DNA of 64,000 bases. Source: Sulfurimicrobium sp963741495 (GTDB lineage Bacteria > Pseudomonadota > Gammaproteobacteria > Burkholderiales > Sulfuricellaceae). Each line of letters begins with the position of its first letter. Position 1 is the first letter of the stretch. Location: the NCBI GenBank assembly GCA_963741495.1, contig CAVUID010000015.1:124001-188000 (forward strand), read 5' to 3'. The notes under the pieces were generated by a model. That model worked only from the letters and a program-made list of their open reading frames with translations. It did no database searches and was not told the origin of the DNA. Shown piece after piece: positions 17,959-26,993 of this stretch. The translations under genes and the position numbers were made by a program.

Positions 17959-18921
17959 ATGATCACTACCGTCAACGATATTTCCTCCCGGCTGGCGCTC
18001 GATGTTCAAAGCGTCGGGCAGCTCAGGCTTCAGGCGAAGAACGACCCGGTAGCGGGCGCGCGCGCTGCGGCGCAGCAGTTCGAGGCGCTGTTCATGAACA
18101 TGATGCTGAAGAGCATGCGCGAGGCGACGCCCCAGGAAGGCTTGTTTGATAATTCCAATACCCAGCTCTACACCAGCATGCTGGATTCCCAGCTGGCACA
18201 GAGCCTGAGCAAAGGCAAGGGCATCGGTCTGGCGGATATGCTGGTGCGCCAGATGCAAATGCAGGGTGTGATACCGAAAGATGCCCTGACAGGCACGGCT
18301 AAAGTGGCAAGTGGCAACATCGAGCGGCAGCTATTGCCGGTTGCAACGGCAAAACCGGCTCGGATGAGCAATCCCCCTCTGGAACAGATTTTGTCCGCGC
18401 TGGAAATGGCCCCCGCCGTTTCGATTGGCGCCGTAACCAAAGCCGGGTTTTCCGACCCGGCTGATTTTGTCAACACGCTTTGGCCTCATGCTACGGATGC
18501 GGCCCAGACGCTGGGGATTCCAGCGCATTTCATGCTTGGCCAGGCCGCATTGGAAAGTGGCTGGGGCAAGCGGGAAATTCGCGATGCACAGGGTAACAAC
18601 AGTTATAACCTTTTTGGCATCAAGGCAGGAAAAGGCTGGACCGGGGCCGTGGTGGAGGCCCAGACGACCGAATACGTCAATGGCGTGGCACAGAATAAAA
18701 CGGAGCCGTTTCGTGCTTATGATTCCTACGCTGATGCATTCAGGGATTATGCCGGACTGCTCAAAAATAACCCGCGCTACGCGTCTCTGTTCGATCAGAC
18801 ACTCGATGCATCAGGATTTGCGCGTGGCCTTCAGCAGGGCGGGTATGCCACCGACCCCCTGTATGCAGACAAACTGACGCGCGTGATCAATAGTGCGGCC
18901 TTGCGTCAGGCACTGGGATAA
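17959..18921 (+). CDS. flgJ: Flagellar rod-cap and muramidase protein FlgJ
   Basis: Dual-function protein of 320 residues. The N-terminal rod-capping domain contains AAQQFEALFMNMMLKSMREATPQEGLFD (about residues 35-62). The C-terminal glucosaminidase-type domain (about 175-320) has the catalytic glutamate region ALESGWGKREI and NLFGIKAGKGW, and opens a path through peptidoglycan for the rod. It lies 103 bases after flgI. Its TAA stop is embedded in the -35 box of the flgK promoter. Confidence 0.96.
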   Translation: MITTVNDISSRLALDVQSVGQLRLQAKNDPVAGARAAAQQFEALFMNMMLKSMREATPQEGLFDNSNTQLYTSMLDSQLAQSLSKGKGIGLADMLVRQMQMQGVIPKDALTGTAKVASGNIERQLLPVATAKPARMSNPPLEQILSALEMAPAVSIGAVTKAGFSDPADFVNTLWPHATDAAQTLGIPAHFMLGQAALESGWGKREIRDAQGNNSYNLFGIKAGKGWTGAVVEAQTTEYVNGVAQNKTEPFRAYDSYADAFRDYAGLLKNNPRYASLFDQTLDASGFARGLQQGGYATDPLYADKLTRVINSAALRQALG

Positions 18922-18945
18922 AGTTTCTGGACTTTGTGCCGATAA
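18919..18945 (+). promoter_or_regulatory. Perfect sigma-28 (FliA) promoter of flgKL
   Basis: TAAAGTTT, an 11-base spacer, GCCGATAA: an exact match to the FliA consensus in both boxes and spacing. The TAA of the -35 box is also the flgJ stop codon. The flgK ATG is at 18966. This places flgK and flgL in the late class, transcribed after FlgM export. Confidence 0.95.
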
Positions 18946-18965
18946 AATAGCCAGAGGAAATCAAA

Positions 18966-20907
18966 ATGGGCGACGGAATTTTCGGTATCAGCATCACGGG
19001 GCTGCGGGCAGCGCAAACCGGGTTGGCCACTGCGGGCCATAACATCTCCAATGCAAGCACGCCTGGCTTTAATCGCCAGCAGATCGTGCAGAGCACCAAT
19101 ACGCCGCTTTATACCGGCGCGGGCTTTCTCGGGCAGGGCACCAATGTCGATACGGTCAAGCGTGTCTACAGCCAGTTTCTGGATAATCAGGTTCAGTCGG
19201 CGCAAGCCCGGAGCAGTTATCTTGAGACCTATTCTGCGCAGATCAGCCAGATCGACAATATGCTGGCTGACCCCAGCTGCGGGATTGTCGCCTGCACTGC
19301 AGGACTTCTTCACCGGGGTGCAGGATGTCGCAGCCAACCCCGCATCCGTGCCGTCGCGGCAAAGCATGCTCAGCTCATCCGAAGCGCTGGTGTCGCGCTT
19401 TCAGTCGCTGGATGGGCGGCTTCAGGAGTTGCGTGATGGCGTGAATTCCCAGATCACTTCCAGCGTCGGCCTGATCAATTCCTACGCCCAGCAGATTGCC
19501 ACTCTGAATCATCAGATTGTGGTTGCCGAAGCCGGCGGTAACGGCCAGCCTGCTAACGATCTCCTGGACCAGCGCGACCTGATCGTCGCCAATCTGAACA
19601 AGGAAATCAATGTCAGCGTGGTGAAGCAGGATGACGGCAGTTACAACATCTTCATGGGCAAGGGGCAGGCGCTGGTGGTAGGGCAGCAGGCCCTGACCCT
19701 GAGCGCAAGACCCATGCCGGACGACCCGGAGAGCATGGGCGTGGCTTATGTGAGTTATGGCGGATCGGCCCAGATGCTGCCTTCAGATAGCCTGGATGGC
19801 GGGAATCTGGGCGGGCTGCTGGCTTTCCGGAGTGAGACGCTCGACAAGGCGCAGAATGAACTGGGGCGGGTAGCGATTGGCCTGGCGCAAACTTTCAACG
19901 ACCAGCATCGCCTGGGGCAGGATCTGAATGGCGATTTGGGCGGAAATTATTTCAACGTGCCTGCCGAGCGCCAAGGTGGTTGCGAATACGCTGAATGCCT
20001 CTTCATCCGGTGTGCCTCGCGTGACGCTGACCGATGTCAGCAGCGTGACGAGCAGCGATTACAGCCTGAGCAAGACCGCCGCTGGGTATACGCTGACACG
20101 TCTTTCAGACAATACCGCAACCGCTTATCTCGCTGCGGCTTTTCCTGTAACCGTGGATGGCTTGACCATCACGGCGCCAGCCACAACTTCAACGGGGGAT
20201 AGCTGGCTGATCCAGCCGACCCGCAATGGCGCCAAGGATATCAGCGTGGCGATCAGGGATACGGCAAAAATTGCAGCTGCCGCACCAATCAGCACGGCTG
20301 CTGACCTATACCAATACCGGCTCGGGCACGATCAGTGCCGGCATCGTCAATTCACCGCCACCCACTAAACGCCAGCTTGCAGCAACAATGTGACGATTAC
20401 GTTTATCGACGCCATACGATGTTCAGTGTCGACCGTAACTGCGACCGTCGACCGTGCTTGCCGGCAAGTGTGCTCAGGATCCTACACCGAAGGCGCGGAT
20501 ATCACGTACAACGGATGGACAGCCCAGTTGACGGGCACGCCCGGCAGCGGTGATTCATTTTACTGTCGGCCCCAATACCGACGGTGTTTCAGATAATCGC
20601 AATGCATTGCTGCTGGCCGGATTGCAGACCAAAAATACCTTGGTCGGGCAGCACCGCCACCTACCAGAGCGCATATAGCCAGATCGTCAGTTCGATCGGG
20701 GTCAAGACGCGCGATATCAGTGTCACGGCGCAGGCCCAGGCCAGCCTGGTGACGCAAACCCAGCAGGCTCAGCAGAGCCTGTCCGGCGTCAATCTGGATG
20801 AAGAAGCTGCCAATCTGCTGCGTTATCAGCAGGCCTATCAGGCATCCGGCAAGATGATGCAGATCGCTTCCACCCTGTTCGACACCTTGCTCAGCCTGGG
20901 CAGATAA
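18966..20907 (+). pseudogene. flgK: Hook-filament junction protein FlgK (HAP1), multiply frameshifted
   Basis: First hook-associated protein. The N-terminus (GIFGISITGLRAAQTGLATAGHN with NASTPGFNRQQ) and C-terminus (GVNLDEEAANLLRYQQAYQASGKMMQIASTLFDTLLS) are canonical. Between them the frame moves 0, 1, 2, 0, 1, 2, 0, 1 near positions 19275, 19968, 20297, 20366, 20382, 20561 and 20646. That is seven shifts, each consistent with one extra base, and five of them fall within about 350 bases of the variable domain. The perfect promoter and intact ends argue against simple loss of the gene; sequence error is likely but unproven. Confidence 0.88.
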
Positions 20908-20918
20908 GGAGTTTCGCC

Positions 20919-22126
20919 ATGCGTATCAGCACCAATACTATTTATGATCTGGGCGTTGCCAGCGTCCAGCAGCAAAGCTACGACGCTGCTCAAGACACAG
21001 CAGCAGGTTGCTACTGGGCGCCGCATTCTCACACCTTCGGATGATCCCGTGGCCTCGGCGAGGGTGCTGGAAATCACCCAGTCGAAAGCGCTCAATGCCC
21101 AATATGACGTGAATACGGATTCGGCAACCAGCAGCCTGGGGCTGGAGGAGGCTGCGCTGGTGAGCGTTGGCAACCTGATTCAGGATGCACGGACAACCGC
21201 GATTAACGCCGGTAATGCCACGCTGAACAATAGCGATCTGGCCAGCCTTGCAACCGATCTGCGCGGCCGCTACCAGGAGTTGCTGGGGATTGCCAACAGC
21301 ACCGATGCCAATGGCCAATACATGTTTTCCGGTTACAAGGGCTCGACCCGTCCTTTTTCAGAAACTTCACCCGGCAATGTGGCTTACAACGGCGACCAGG
21401 GGCAGCGGCTGATGCAGATCAGCCCATCGCGCCAGATTGCAGTGAGCGATTCCGGTGCCGATGTTTTCATGCAGATCAAGAACGGCAATGGCACGTTTGT
21501 GACTGCCGCCGCTGCGGCCAATACTGGCACGGGTGTGGTCGGTTCGGGGTCCGCAACCAGTACCTATGACGGCAATATCTATCAGATCAGTTTTACCAGT
21601 GCCACGACTTACGATATTAATCAGTTGAATGCCCTGGGTGCTGTTATCGCTACGCCGGTCAGCAATGCTGCTTATACCAGCGGTAGTGCTATTCCAGTCG
21701 GAGGCAGTCAGGTCGAGATTACAGGCGCGCCCGCCAGTGGAGATGTCTTTACCGTTAACCCCAGCGCCAACGAGAGCATTTTTACCACGCTCAATAACCT
21801 GATTGTTGCGCTGGAGACGGCAAATGTTCCCGGTGATCGCGCCGGCCTGACGAATAGCCTGAATGACCGCGCTGACCAATCTCGATAATGGTTTGAATAA
21901 AATACTGACGGTGCGCGCCTCGGTTGGTGCGCGCATGAATGAAAACGACGCGGTAAAAAGCACCGGTCAGGATGTTGCGCTGCAATACGATCAGACGCTG
22001 TCCACCCTGCAGGATCTCGACTACGCCAAGGCACTCAGCGATCTGGAACAGCAGACAGTGATCCTGGAAGCCGCGCAGAAATCCTTTGTGAAAATACAGG
22101 GGCTGTCGCTGTTCAATTATATTTAG
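20919..22126 (+). pseudogene. flgL: Hook-filament junction protein FlgL (HAP3), two frameshifts
   Basis: Third hook-associated protein, co-transcribed with flgK. ATG 20919 with AAGGAG upstream begins MRISTNTIYDLGVASVQQQS. The frame shifts by one near 20983, where the conserved TTLLKTQQQVATGRRILTPSDDP follows. It shifts again near 21870, after which TALTNLDNGLNKILTVRASVGARMNE and the terminal axial helix run to a TAG at 22124. Both shifts fit a single inserted base. The stop codon abuts the first heptamer of the repeat at 22127. Confidence 0.88.
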
Positions 22127-22230
22127 CTATCAGCTATCAGCTATCAGCTATCAGCTATCAGCTATCAGCGAATAATTTGCTGCTGACGGCTGACGGCTGA
22201 CGGCTGACCGGCTGACGGCTGACTGCTGAC
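22127..22230. repeat. Heptamer-repeat inverted element between flgL and fabI
   Basis: Six perfect CTATCAG heptamers (22127-22168), a spacer containing ATAATTTGC, then about seven GCTGACG-type units (22182-22230). Read in opposite senses, both arms share the GCTGA core, so an imperfect stem of about 45 bases can form. It exactly fills the gap between two convergent genes, as the element at 7891-7980 does, and the spacer core ATAATTT is common to both. Confidence 0.85.
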
Positions 22231-22231
22231 A

Positions 22232-23023
22232 TTACACTTCGTCGGCGTTACCCAGTGCGGTGATGTTGAAGCCGCCATCCACATAGGTGATTTCGCCGGT
22301 CATGCCACTGGCGAGATCGCTGCACATGAAGGCCGCTACATTGCCCACTTCCTCGATGGTGACATTGCGCCGCAGGGGGGAGTGTTTTTCGTTGTAGCTC
22401 AACAGTTTGCCAAAGTCCGAAATGCCGCTGGCGGCCAGCGTTTTGATCGGGCCGGCGGAGATGGCGTTGACGCGGATGCCCTTGGGGCCCAGGCTGGTGC
22501 ACATGTAGCGTACATTGGCTTCGAGGCTGGCCTTGGCCAGGCCCATTACGTTGTAATGCGGCACGTAGCGCTCCGCACCCAGATAGGAAAGGGTGAGCAG
22601 CGCAGCGTTACGGCCCTGCATCATGGGCAATCCGGCTTTAGCCAATGCGACGAAGCTGTAGGAGCTGATGTCGTGCGCGATCTGGAAATATTCGCGTGTC
22701 ACGGCATCCACGTAATCGCCGGCCAGCGCCTGTTTTGGCACAAAGGCGATGGAGTGCACGATGCCGTCGAGGCCGTCCCAGCGCTTGCCCAGTTCGGTGA
22801 ACAGGTTGGTGATTTCTTCGTCGCTGGCGACGTCGCAAGGCAATACGATCTCGCCACCAAATTCCCGGGCCAATTCCGTTACGCGGTCCTTGATCTTGTC
22901 GTTCTGGTAGGTGAAAGCCAGCTCTGCGCCTTCACGATGCATTGCCTTGGCGATACCGTAAGAAATGGAGCGGTTGCTGATAAGGCCGGTAATCAGTATT
23001 TTTTTATTGCTCAGAAATCCCAT
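22232..23023 (-). CDS. fabI: Enoyl-[acyl-carrier-protein] reductase (NADH) FabI
   Basis: Catalyses the last step of each fatty-acid elongation cycle, reducing enoyl-ACP. The start MGFLSNKKILITGL at 23023 has GAGGA eight bases upstream; the longer open frame is rejected. The 263-residue short-chain-dehydrogenase fold shows the cofactor site GLISNRSISYGIAKAM and the catalytic Tyr-x6-Lys in YNVMGLAK. It converges on flgL across the heptamer element and diverges from yejA. Confidence 0.96.
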   Translation of the reverse strand: MGFLSNKKILITGLISNRSISYGIAKAMHREGAELAFTYQNDKIKDRVTELAREFGGEIVLPCDVASDEEITNLFTELGKRWDGLDGIVHSIAFVPKQALAGDYVDAVTREYFQIAHDISSYSFVALAKAGLPMMQGRNAALLTLSYLGAERYVPHYNVMGLAKASLEANVRYMCTSLGPKGIRVNAISAGPIKTLAASGISDFGKLLSYNEKHSPLRRNVTIEEVGNVAAFMCSDLASGMTGEITYVDGGFNITALGNADEV

Positions 23024-23130
23024 GCTCGATTCCTCAAGTGTGTTTTTTGAATGGCGTGAATTATAACCCAATTTGAATCATGGCGATGCGGGTTGGCTGG
23101 TTTGGAGCCTTTAAGCTACACTGCACCGCA

Positions 23131-24921
23131 ATGAAAATGTTGATGCGCAATCTGCTGGTTTTTCTCCTCTTGCTGACGGCATGCCGGGGCGTTGCCGCAG
23201 CGCCGGCGCAGGCACTGGGCTATGTGCCCAAGTATCCGCCGGGTTTTACGCATTTTGACTATGTGAATCCGGATGCGCCCAAGCGCGGCAGACTCGTGCT
23301 TTCCGTCACGGGCAATTTCGACAGCCTCAACCCTTTCCTTCTCAAGGGCATTCCTGCAACAGGGATGAATGAGCTGGTATTCGAAACCCTGATGGAGCAG
23401 TCGCTGGACGAACCCTTCAGCCAGTATGGCTTGCTGGCAAACGATGTCGAGCTGGCAAGCAACAGGCTGGCGGTCACTTACCGCCTCAATCCCCAGGCCC
23501 GTTTTTCGGATGGCTCGCCGGTGCAGGCGGAAGATGTAAAGTTCTCATTTGATACTTTGATGAGCGAGTCTGCGCACCCGCGCTACCGTTTCTATTGGGC
23601 GGACATCAAGCGGGCCGTGGTGGTGGATGCGCGTACAGTGCGTTTCGAATTCGCTCGTGTCAATCCGGAGCTGCATCTGCTGACCGGGCAGATGCCGGTA
23701 TTTTCCCGCAAGTGGGGCGGGGGAAAGCCATTTGACAAGGTGGTCATGGACACCCCTCTGGGTAGCGGGCCTTATCAGGTGGATGAGGTTCAGCTCGGAA
23801 AGAAAATCAATTTTCGGCGCAACCCCGGCTACTGGGCGCGGGATCTCAATACCCGGCGCGGCATGTTCAATTACGATCGGTTGAGTTTCCTTTACTACAA
23901 GGATGAGACGGTGCAGCTGGAGGCCTTCAAGGCGGGCGAGTTTGATTTTGTTGCGGTTTACAATTCAAAGCAGTGGGCGCGCGATTACCGGGGGGCGAAA
24001 TTCAACCGTGGCCTGATCAAGAAGACGGAGATGAAACACAGCAACAACGCCGGCATGCAGGGTTTTATTTTCAATACCCGGCGCACCATGTTCAAGGACC
24101 GGCGGGTGCGCAAGGCCATCCAGCTGGCGATGGATTTCGAGTGGTCCAACCGGAATCTTTTCTTCAATCAGTACCAGCGCTGCGACAGCTATTTCAGCAA
24201 CAGCGAGTTGGCATCTTCCGGCATTCCCGAGGGCGAGGAGCTGGAACTGCTGGAGCCGTTCCGTGCCCAGTTGCCGCCTGAAGTGTTTACCCGTGCCTGG
24301 CAACCGCCCTCCACGCGGCCGCCCGGCTCGTTGCGCACCAATTTGCGCCAGGCCAAGGCTTTGCTGGCGGATGCGGGATGGGTGTACAAAAATGGAGCTT
24401 TGCGCAATGCTCAGGGGCAGCCCTTCGAATTCGAGCTGTTGCTGGCGCAGAAAGGCTTCGAGCGCATCTCCGGTCCCTTTGAGCGCAATCTGGCCAAACT
24501 GGGCATCCGGATGCACTACCGCACCGTGGACGTAGCGCTCTGGCAGCGCCGCGCCGATACTTTTGATTATGACATGATTGTGCATGTCTTCGGCCAGTCG
24601 CAGTCGCCCGGCAATGAACAGATGAATATGTGGCATTCCAGTTCCGCGGACAAGGAGGGCTCGAACAACATGATCGGCATCAAGGACCCGGTGGTGGATG
24701 CGCTGGTGGAAAAAATTGTCTACGCGCCCGATCGCAAGGCGCTGGTTACGGCGACTCATGCGCTGGACCGGGTGCTGTTGAACGGCGAATATCTGGTGCC
24801 CAACTGGTTCGTTGCCACCCATCGCATCGCCTACTGGGACAAATTCGGTTTCCCCGCGAAGCTGCCGCTGTTTTACTCGGCCACGGAGTGGATGTTGCGT
24901 TATAGCTGGAGCCGTCAGTGA
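23131..24921 (+). CDS. yejA: Peptide ABC transporter substrate-binding protein (YejA-type)
   Basis: Periplasmic binding protein of solute-binding family 5. With the start at 23131 the 596-residue product has a signal peptide (LLVFLLLLTACRGVAAAP). The mature region includes GYVPKYPPGFTHFDYVNPDAPKRG and DSLNPFLLKGIPATGMNELVFETLM, typical of the YejA branch. An ATG upstream in frame adds an implausible leader and was not used. The cysteine in LTAC is followed by R, not a classical lipobox. First gene of yejABEF; in E. coli the homologous system imports microcin C-like peptides. Confidence 0.93.
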   Translation: MKMLMRNLLVFLLLLTACRGVAAAPAQALGYVPKYPPGFTHFDYVNPDAPKRGRLVLSVTGNFDSLNPFLLKGIPATGMNELVFETLMEQSLDEPFSQYGLLANDVELASNRLAVTYRLNPQARFSDGSPVQAEDVKFSFDTLMSESAHPRYRFYWADIKRAVVVDARTVRFEFARVNPELHLLTGQMPVFSRKWGGGKPFDKVVMDTPLGSGPYQVDEVQLGKKINFRRNPGYWARDLNTRRGMFNYDRLSFLYYKDETVQLEAFKAGEFDFVAVYNSKQWARDYRGAKFNRGLIKKTEMKHSNNAGMQGFIFNTRRTMFKDRRVRKAIQLAMDFEWSNRNLFFNQYQRCDSYFSNSELASSGIPEGEELELLEPFRAQLPPEVFTRAWQPPSTRPPGSLRTNLRQAKALLADAGWVYKNGALRNAQGQPFEFELLLAQKGFERISGPFERNLAKLGIRMHYRTVDVALWQRRADTFDYDMIVHVFGQSQSPGNEQMNMWHSSSADKEGSNNMIGIKDPVVDALVEKIVYAPDRKALVTATHALDRVLLNGEYLVPNWFVATHRIAYWDKFGFPAKLPLFYSATEWMLRYSWSRQ

Positions 24922-25973
24922 TGTGGGCCTATGTTTTCAAACGCCTGCTCTTGATGATCCCCACCCTGTTCGGGGTGATGCTGATCACCTTCGTGGTGAC
25001 CCAGTTCGTGCCGGGCGGTCCGGTGGAGCAGTTGATTCACCAGATGAAGGGGCAGGGAGCTGGCGGGGAGGCGAGTGGAACCACGGCAACGCTGTATCGC
25101 GGCGATCGCGGGCTGGACAAGGAGCGCATCGAAAGCCTCAAGGCACTGTATGGCTTCGACAAGCCGGCGCACCAGCGCTTCTTCGAGATGATGAAGAACT
25201 ATGCGACTTTCGATCTGGGTCAGAGCTATTTTCACCACAAGTCAGTGATGCAGCTGGTGGTCTCCAAACTGCCGGTTTCCATCAGCCTGGGAGTATGGAC
25301 CTTTTTCATCGTCTATCTCACCTGCATTCCGCTGGGCGTGGCCAAGGCGGTGCGCGACGGTTCCACGTTTGATGTGATCTCCAGTACGGTCATTCTGGTG
25401 GGCTACGCCATTCCCGGTTTCGTGCTGGGCATCCTGCTGCTGGTGCTGTTCGGTGGCGGCAGCTTCTGGGACATATTCCCGCTGCGCGGGCTGGTGTCGG
25501 ACAACTGGGCCACGCTGCCGTGGCATGCCAAGATCACCGATTACCTGTGGCACATGGTGCTGCCGATCACGGCGTCGGTGGTGGGCAGCTTCGCGGTGAT
25601 GACCATGCTGACCAAGAATTCCTTCATCGAGGAAATCCGCAAACAGTACGTGCTGACGGCGCGCGCCAAGGGACTTTCCGAGAACACGGTGCTCTACAAG
25701 CATGTCTTCCGCAATGCGGTGATTCCGCTGGTGACTGGGTTTCCGGCTGCATTCATCGGCGCCTTCTTTACCGGCAGCCTGCTGATCGAGACCATTTTTT
25801 CTCTCGACGGCCTGGGCCTGCTGTCCTACGAATCGGTGCTGAAACGGGATTATCCGGTGGTGCTGGGCACCCTGTATCTCTACACCCTGCTGGGGCTGGT
25901 GGCCAAGCTGCTGTCGGATCTGAGCTATGTGCTGATTGATCCGCGTATCCAGTTCGAGAGCGTGGACCGATGA
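24921..25973 (+). CDS. yejB: Peptide ABC transporter permease YejB
   Basis: Inner-membrane permease of the DppB/OppB type. It starts at ATG 24921, overlapping the yejA stop as TGATG; a GTG three bases earlier is possible. The 350-residue product begins MWAYVFKRLLLMIPTLFGVMLITFVV. It has about six membrane helices and the ABC-interacting EAA-type loop VLTARAKGLSENTVLYKHVFRNA near residue 245. The stop overlaps the yejE start. Confidence 0.95.
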   Translation: MWAYVFKRLLLMIPTLFGVMLITFVVTQFVPGGPVEQLIHQMKGQGAGGEASGTTATLYRGDRGLDKERIESLKALYGFDKPAHQRFFEMMKNYATFDLGQSYFHHKSVMQLVVSKLPVSISLGVWTFFIVYLTCIPLGVAKAVRDGSTFDVISSTVILVGYAIPGFVLGILLLVLFGGGSFWDIFPLRGLVSDNWATLPWHAKITDYLWHMVLPITASVVGSFAVMTMLTKNSFIEEIRKQYVLTARAKGLSENTVLYKHVFRNAVIPLVTGFPAAFIGAFFTGSLLIETIFSLDGLGLLSYESVLKRDYPVVLGTLYLYTLLGLVAKLLSDLSYVLIDPRIQFESVDR

Positions 25974-26992
25974 AGGCCATTTCTCCTTCAGGCCGCGCCT
26001 GGCTGCGTTTCAAGTCCAACCGCAGGGGCTATGTCAGTCTGTGGGTTTTCTTGATCCTGTTTGTCCTCAGCCTGTTTGCCGAAATTCTCTCCAACGACAA
26101 GCCGCTGCTGGTGGCCTATCAGGGGGAGTATTACTTCCCAATTGTGAAAAATTATCCGGAAACCGTTTTCGGTGGGGATTTCGCCAGCGAGACGGACTAC
26201 AACGACCCCTTTATCGTCGAACGCATTACGGCTGGGGAAAATTGGGCCTGGTTCCCGCTCAACCGCTATAGTTTCAATAGCATCAATTACTTTGCCGAAT
26301 CGCCCAATCCGGCTGCGCCATCACATCAGAACCTGCTTGGCACCGACGACCGTGGCCGCGATGTGCTGGCGCGGCTGATCTACGGTTTCCGCATTTCGGT
26401 GCTGTTTGCCATGGCGCTGACGCTGGTCGGCACGCTGGTGGGGATCTTCGCCGGGGCTCTGCAGGGCTACCTGGGCGGACGCTTCGATCTGCTGTTCCAG
26501 CGCTTCATCGAAGTCTGGGGCTCGATGCCGGAGCTGTACCTGCTGATCATCTTTTCCGCTATTTTTCAGCCCAGCATCACCTTGTTGCTGATCCTGCTTT
26601 CCCTCTTCGGCTGGATGGGCCTGGCCGACTATGTCCGCGCCGAATTCCTGCGCGGCCGCAACATGGATTACGTCAAGGCGGCGCGGGCGCTGGGCGTGTC
26701 TAACCGCGCCATCATGCTGCGCCATCTGGTGCCCAACAGCATGACGCCGGTCATCACCTTCCTGCCGTTCCGTATTTCCGGCTCCATCCTGGCCCTCACC
26801 AGCCTGGATTTCCTCGGCCTCGGCGTGCCGCCGTCCACCCCCAGCCTGGGCGAGTTGCTGGCGCAGGGCAAGGACAATATCGATGCGTGGTGGCTGTCGC
26901 TGACCACTTTCGGCGTGCTGGTCGGGACGCTGGTGCTGCTGATTTTTATCGGTGAGGCGCTGCGTGAAGCGATGGATACGCGCCGTGGTTGA
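25970..26992 (+). CDS. yejE: Peptide ABC transporter permease YejE
   Basis: Second permease subunit (DppC/OppC type), 340 residues, with an N-terminal helix (VSLWVFLILFVLSLFAEIL). A long periplasmic insertion before the core is characteristic of YejE (about residues 38-115). The EAA loop YVKAARALGVSNRAIMLRHLVPN is near residue 230. ATG 25970 overlaps the yejB stop as ATGA. Confidence 0.95.
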   Translation: MKAISPSGRAWLRFKSNRRGYVSLWVFLILFVLSLFAEILSNDKPLLVAYQGEYYFPIVKNYPETVFGGDFASETDYNDPFIVERITAGENWAWFPLNRYSFNSINYFAESPNPAAPSHQNLLGTDDRGRDVLARLIYGFRISVLFAMALTLVGTLVGIFAGALQGYLGGRFDLLFQRFIEVWGSMPELYLLIIFSAIFQPSITLLLILLSLFGWMGLADYVRAEFLRGRNMDYVKAARALGVSNRAIMLRHLVPNSMTPVITFLPFRISGSILALTSLDFLGLGVPPSTPSLGELLAQGKDNIDAWWLSLTTFGVLVGTLVLLIFIGEALREAMDTRRG

Positions 26993-26993
26993 G

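Noticed and set aside
19928..20368. Separate small genes inside the flgK region
   Set aside because: Translations of the successive frames join into one FlgK sequence, so they are frameshift fragments and not independent genes.
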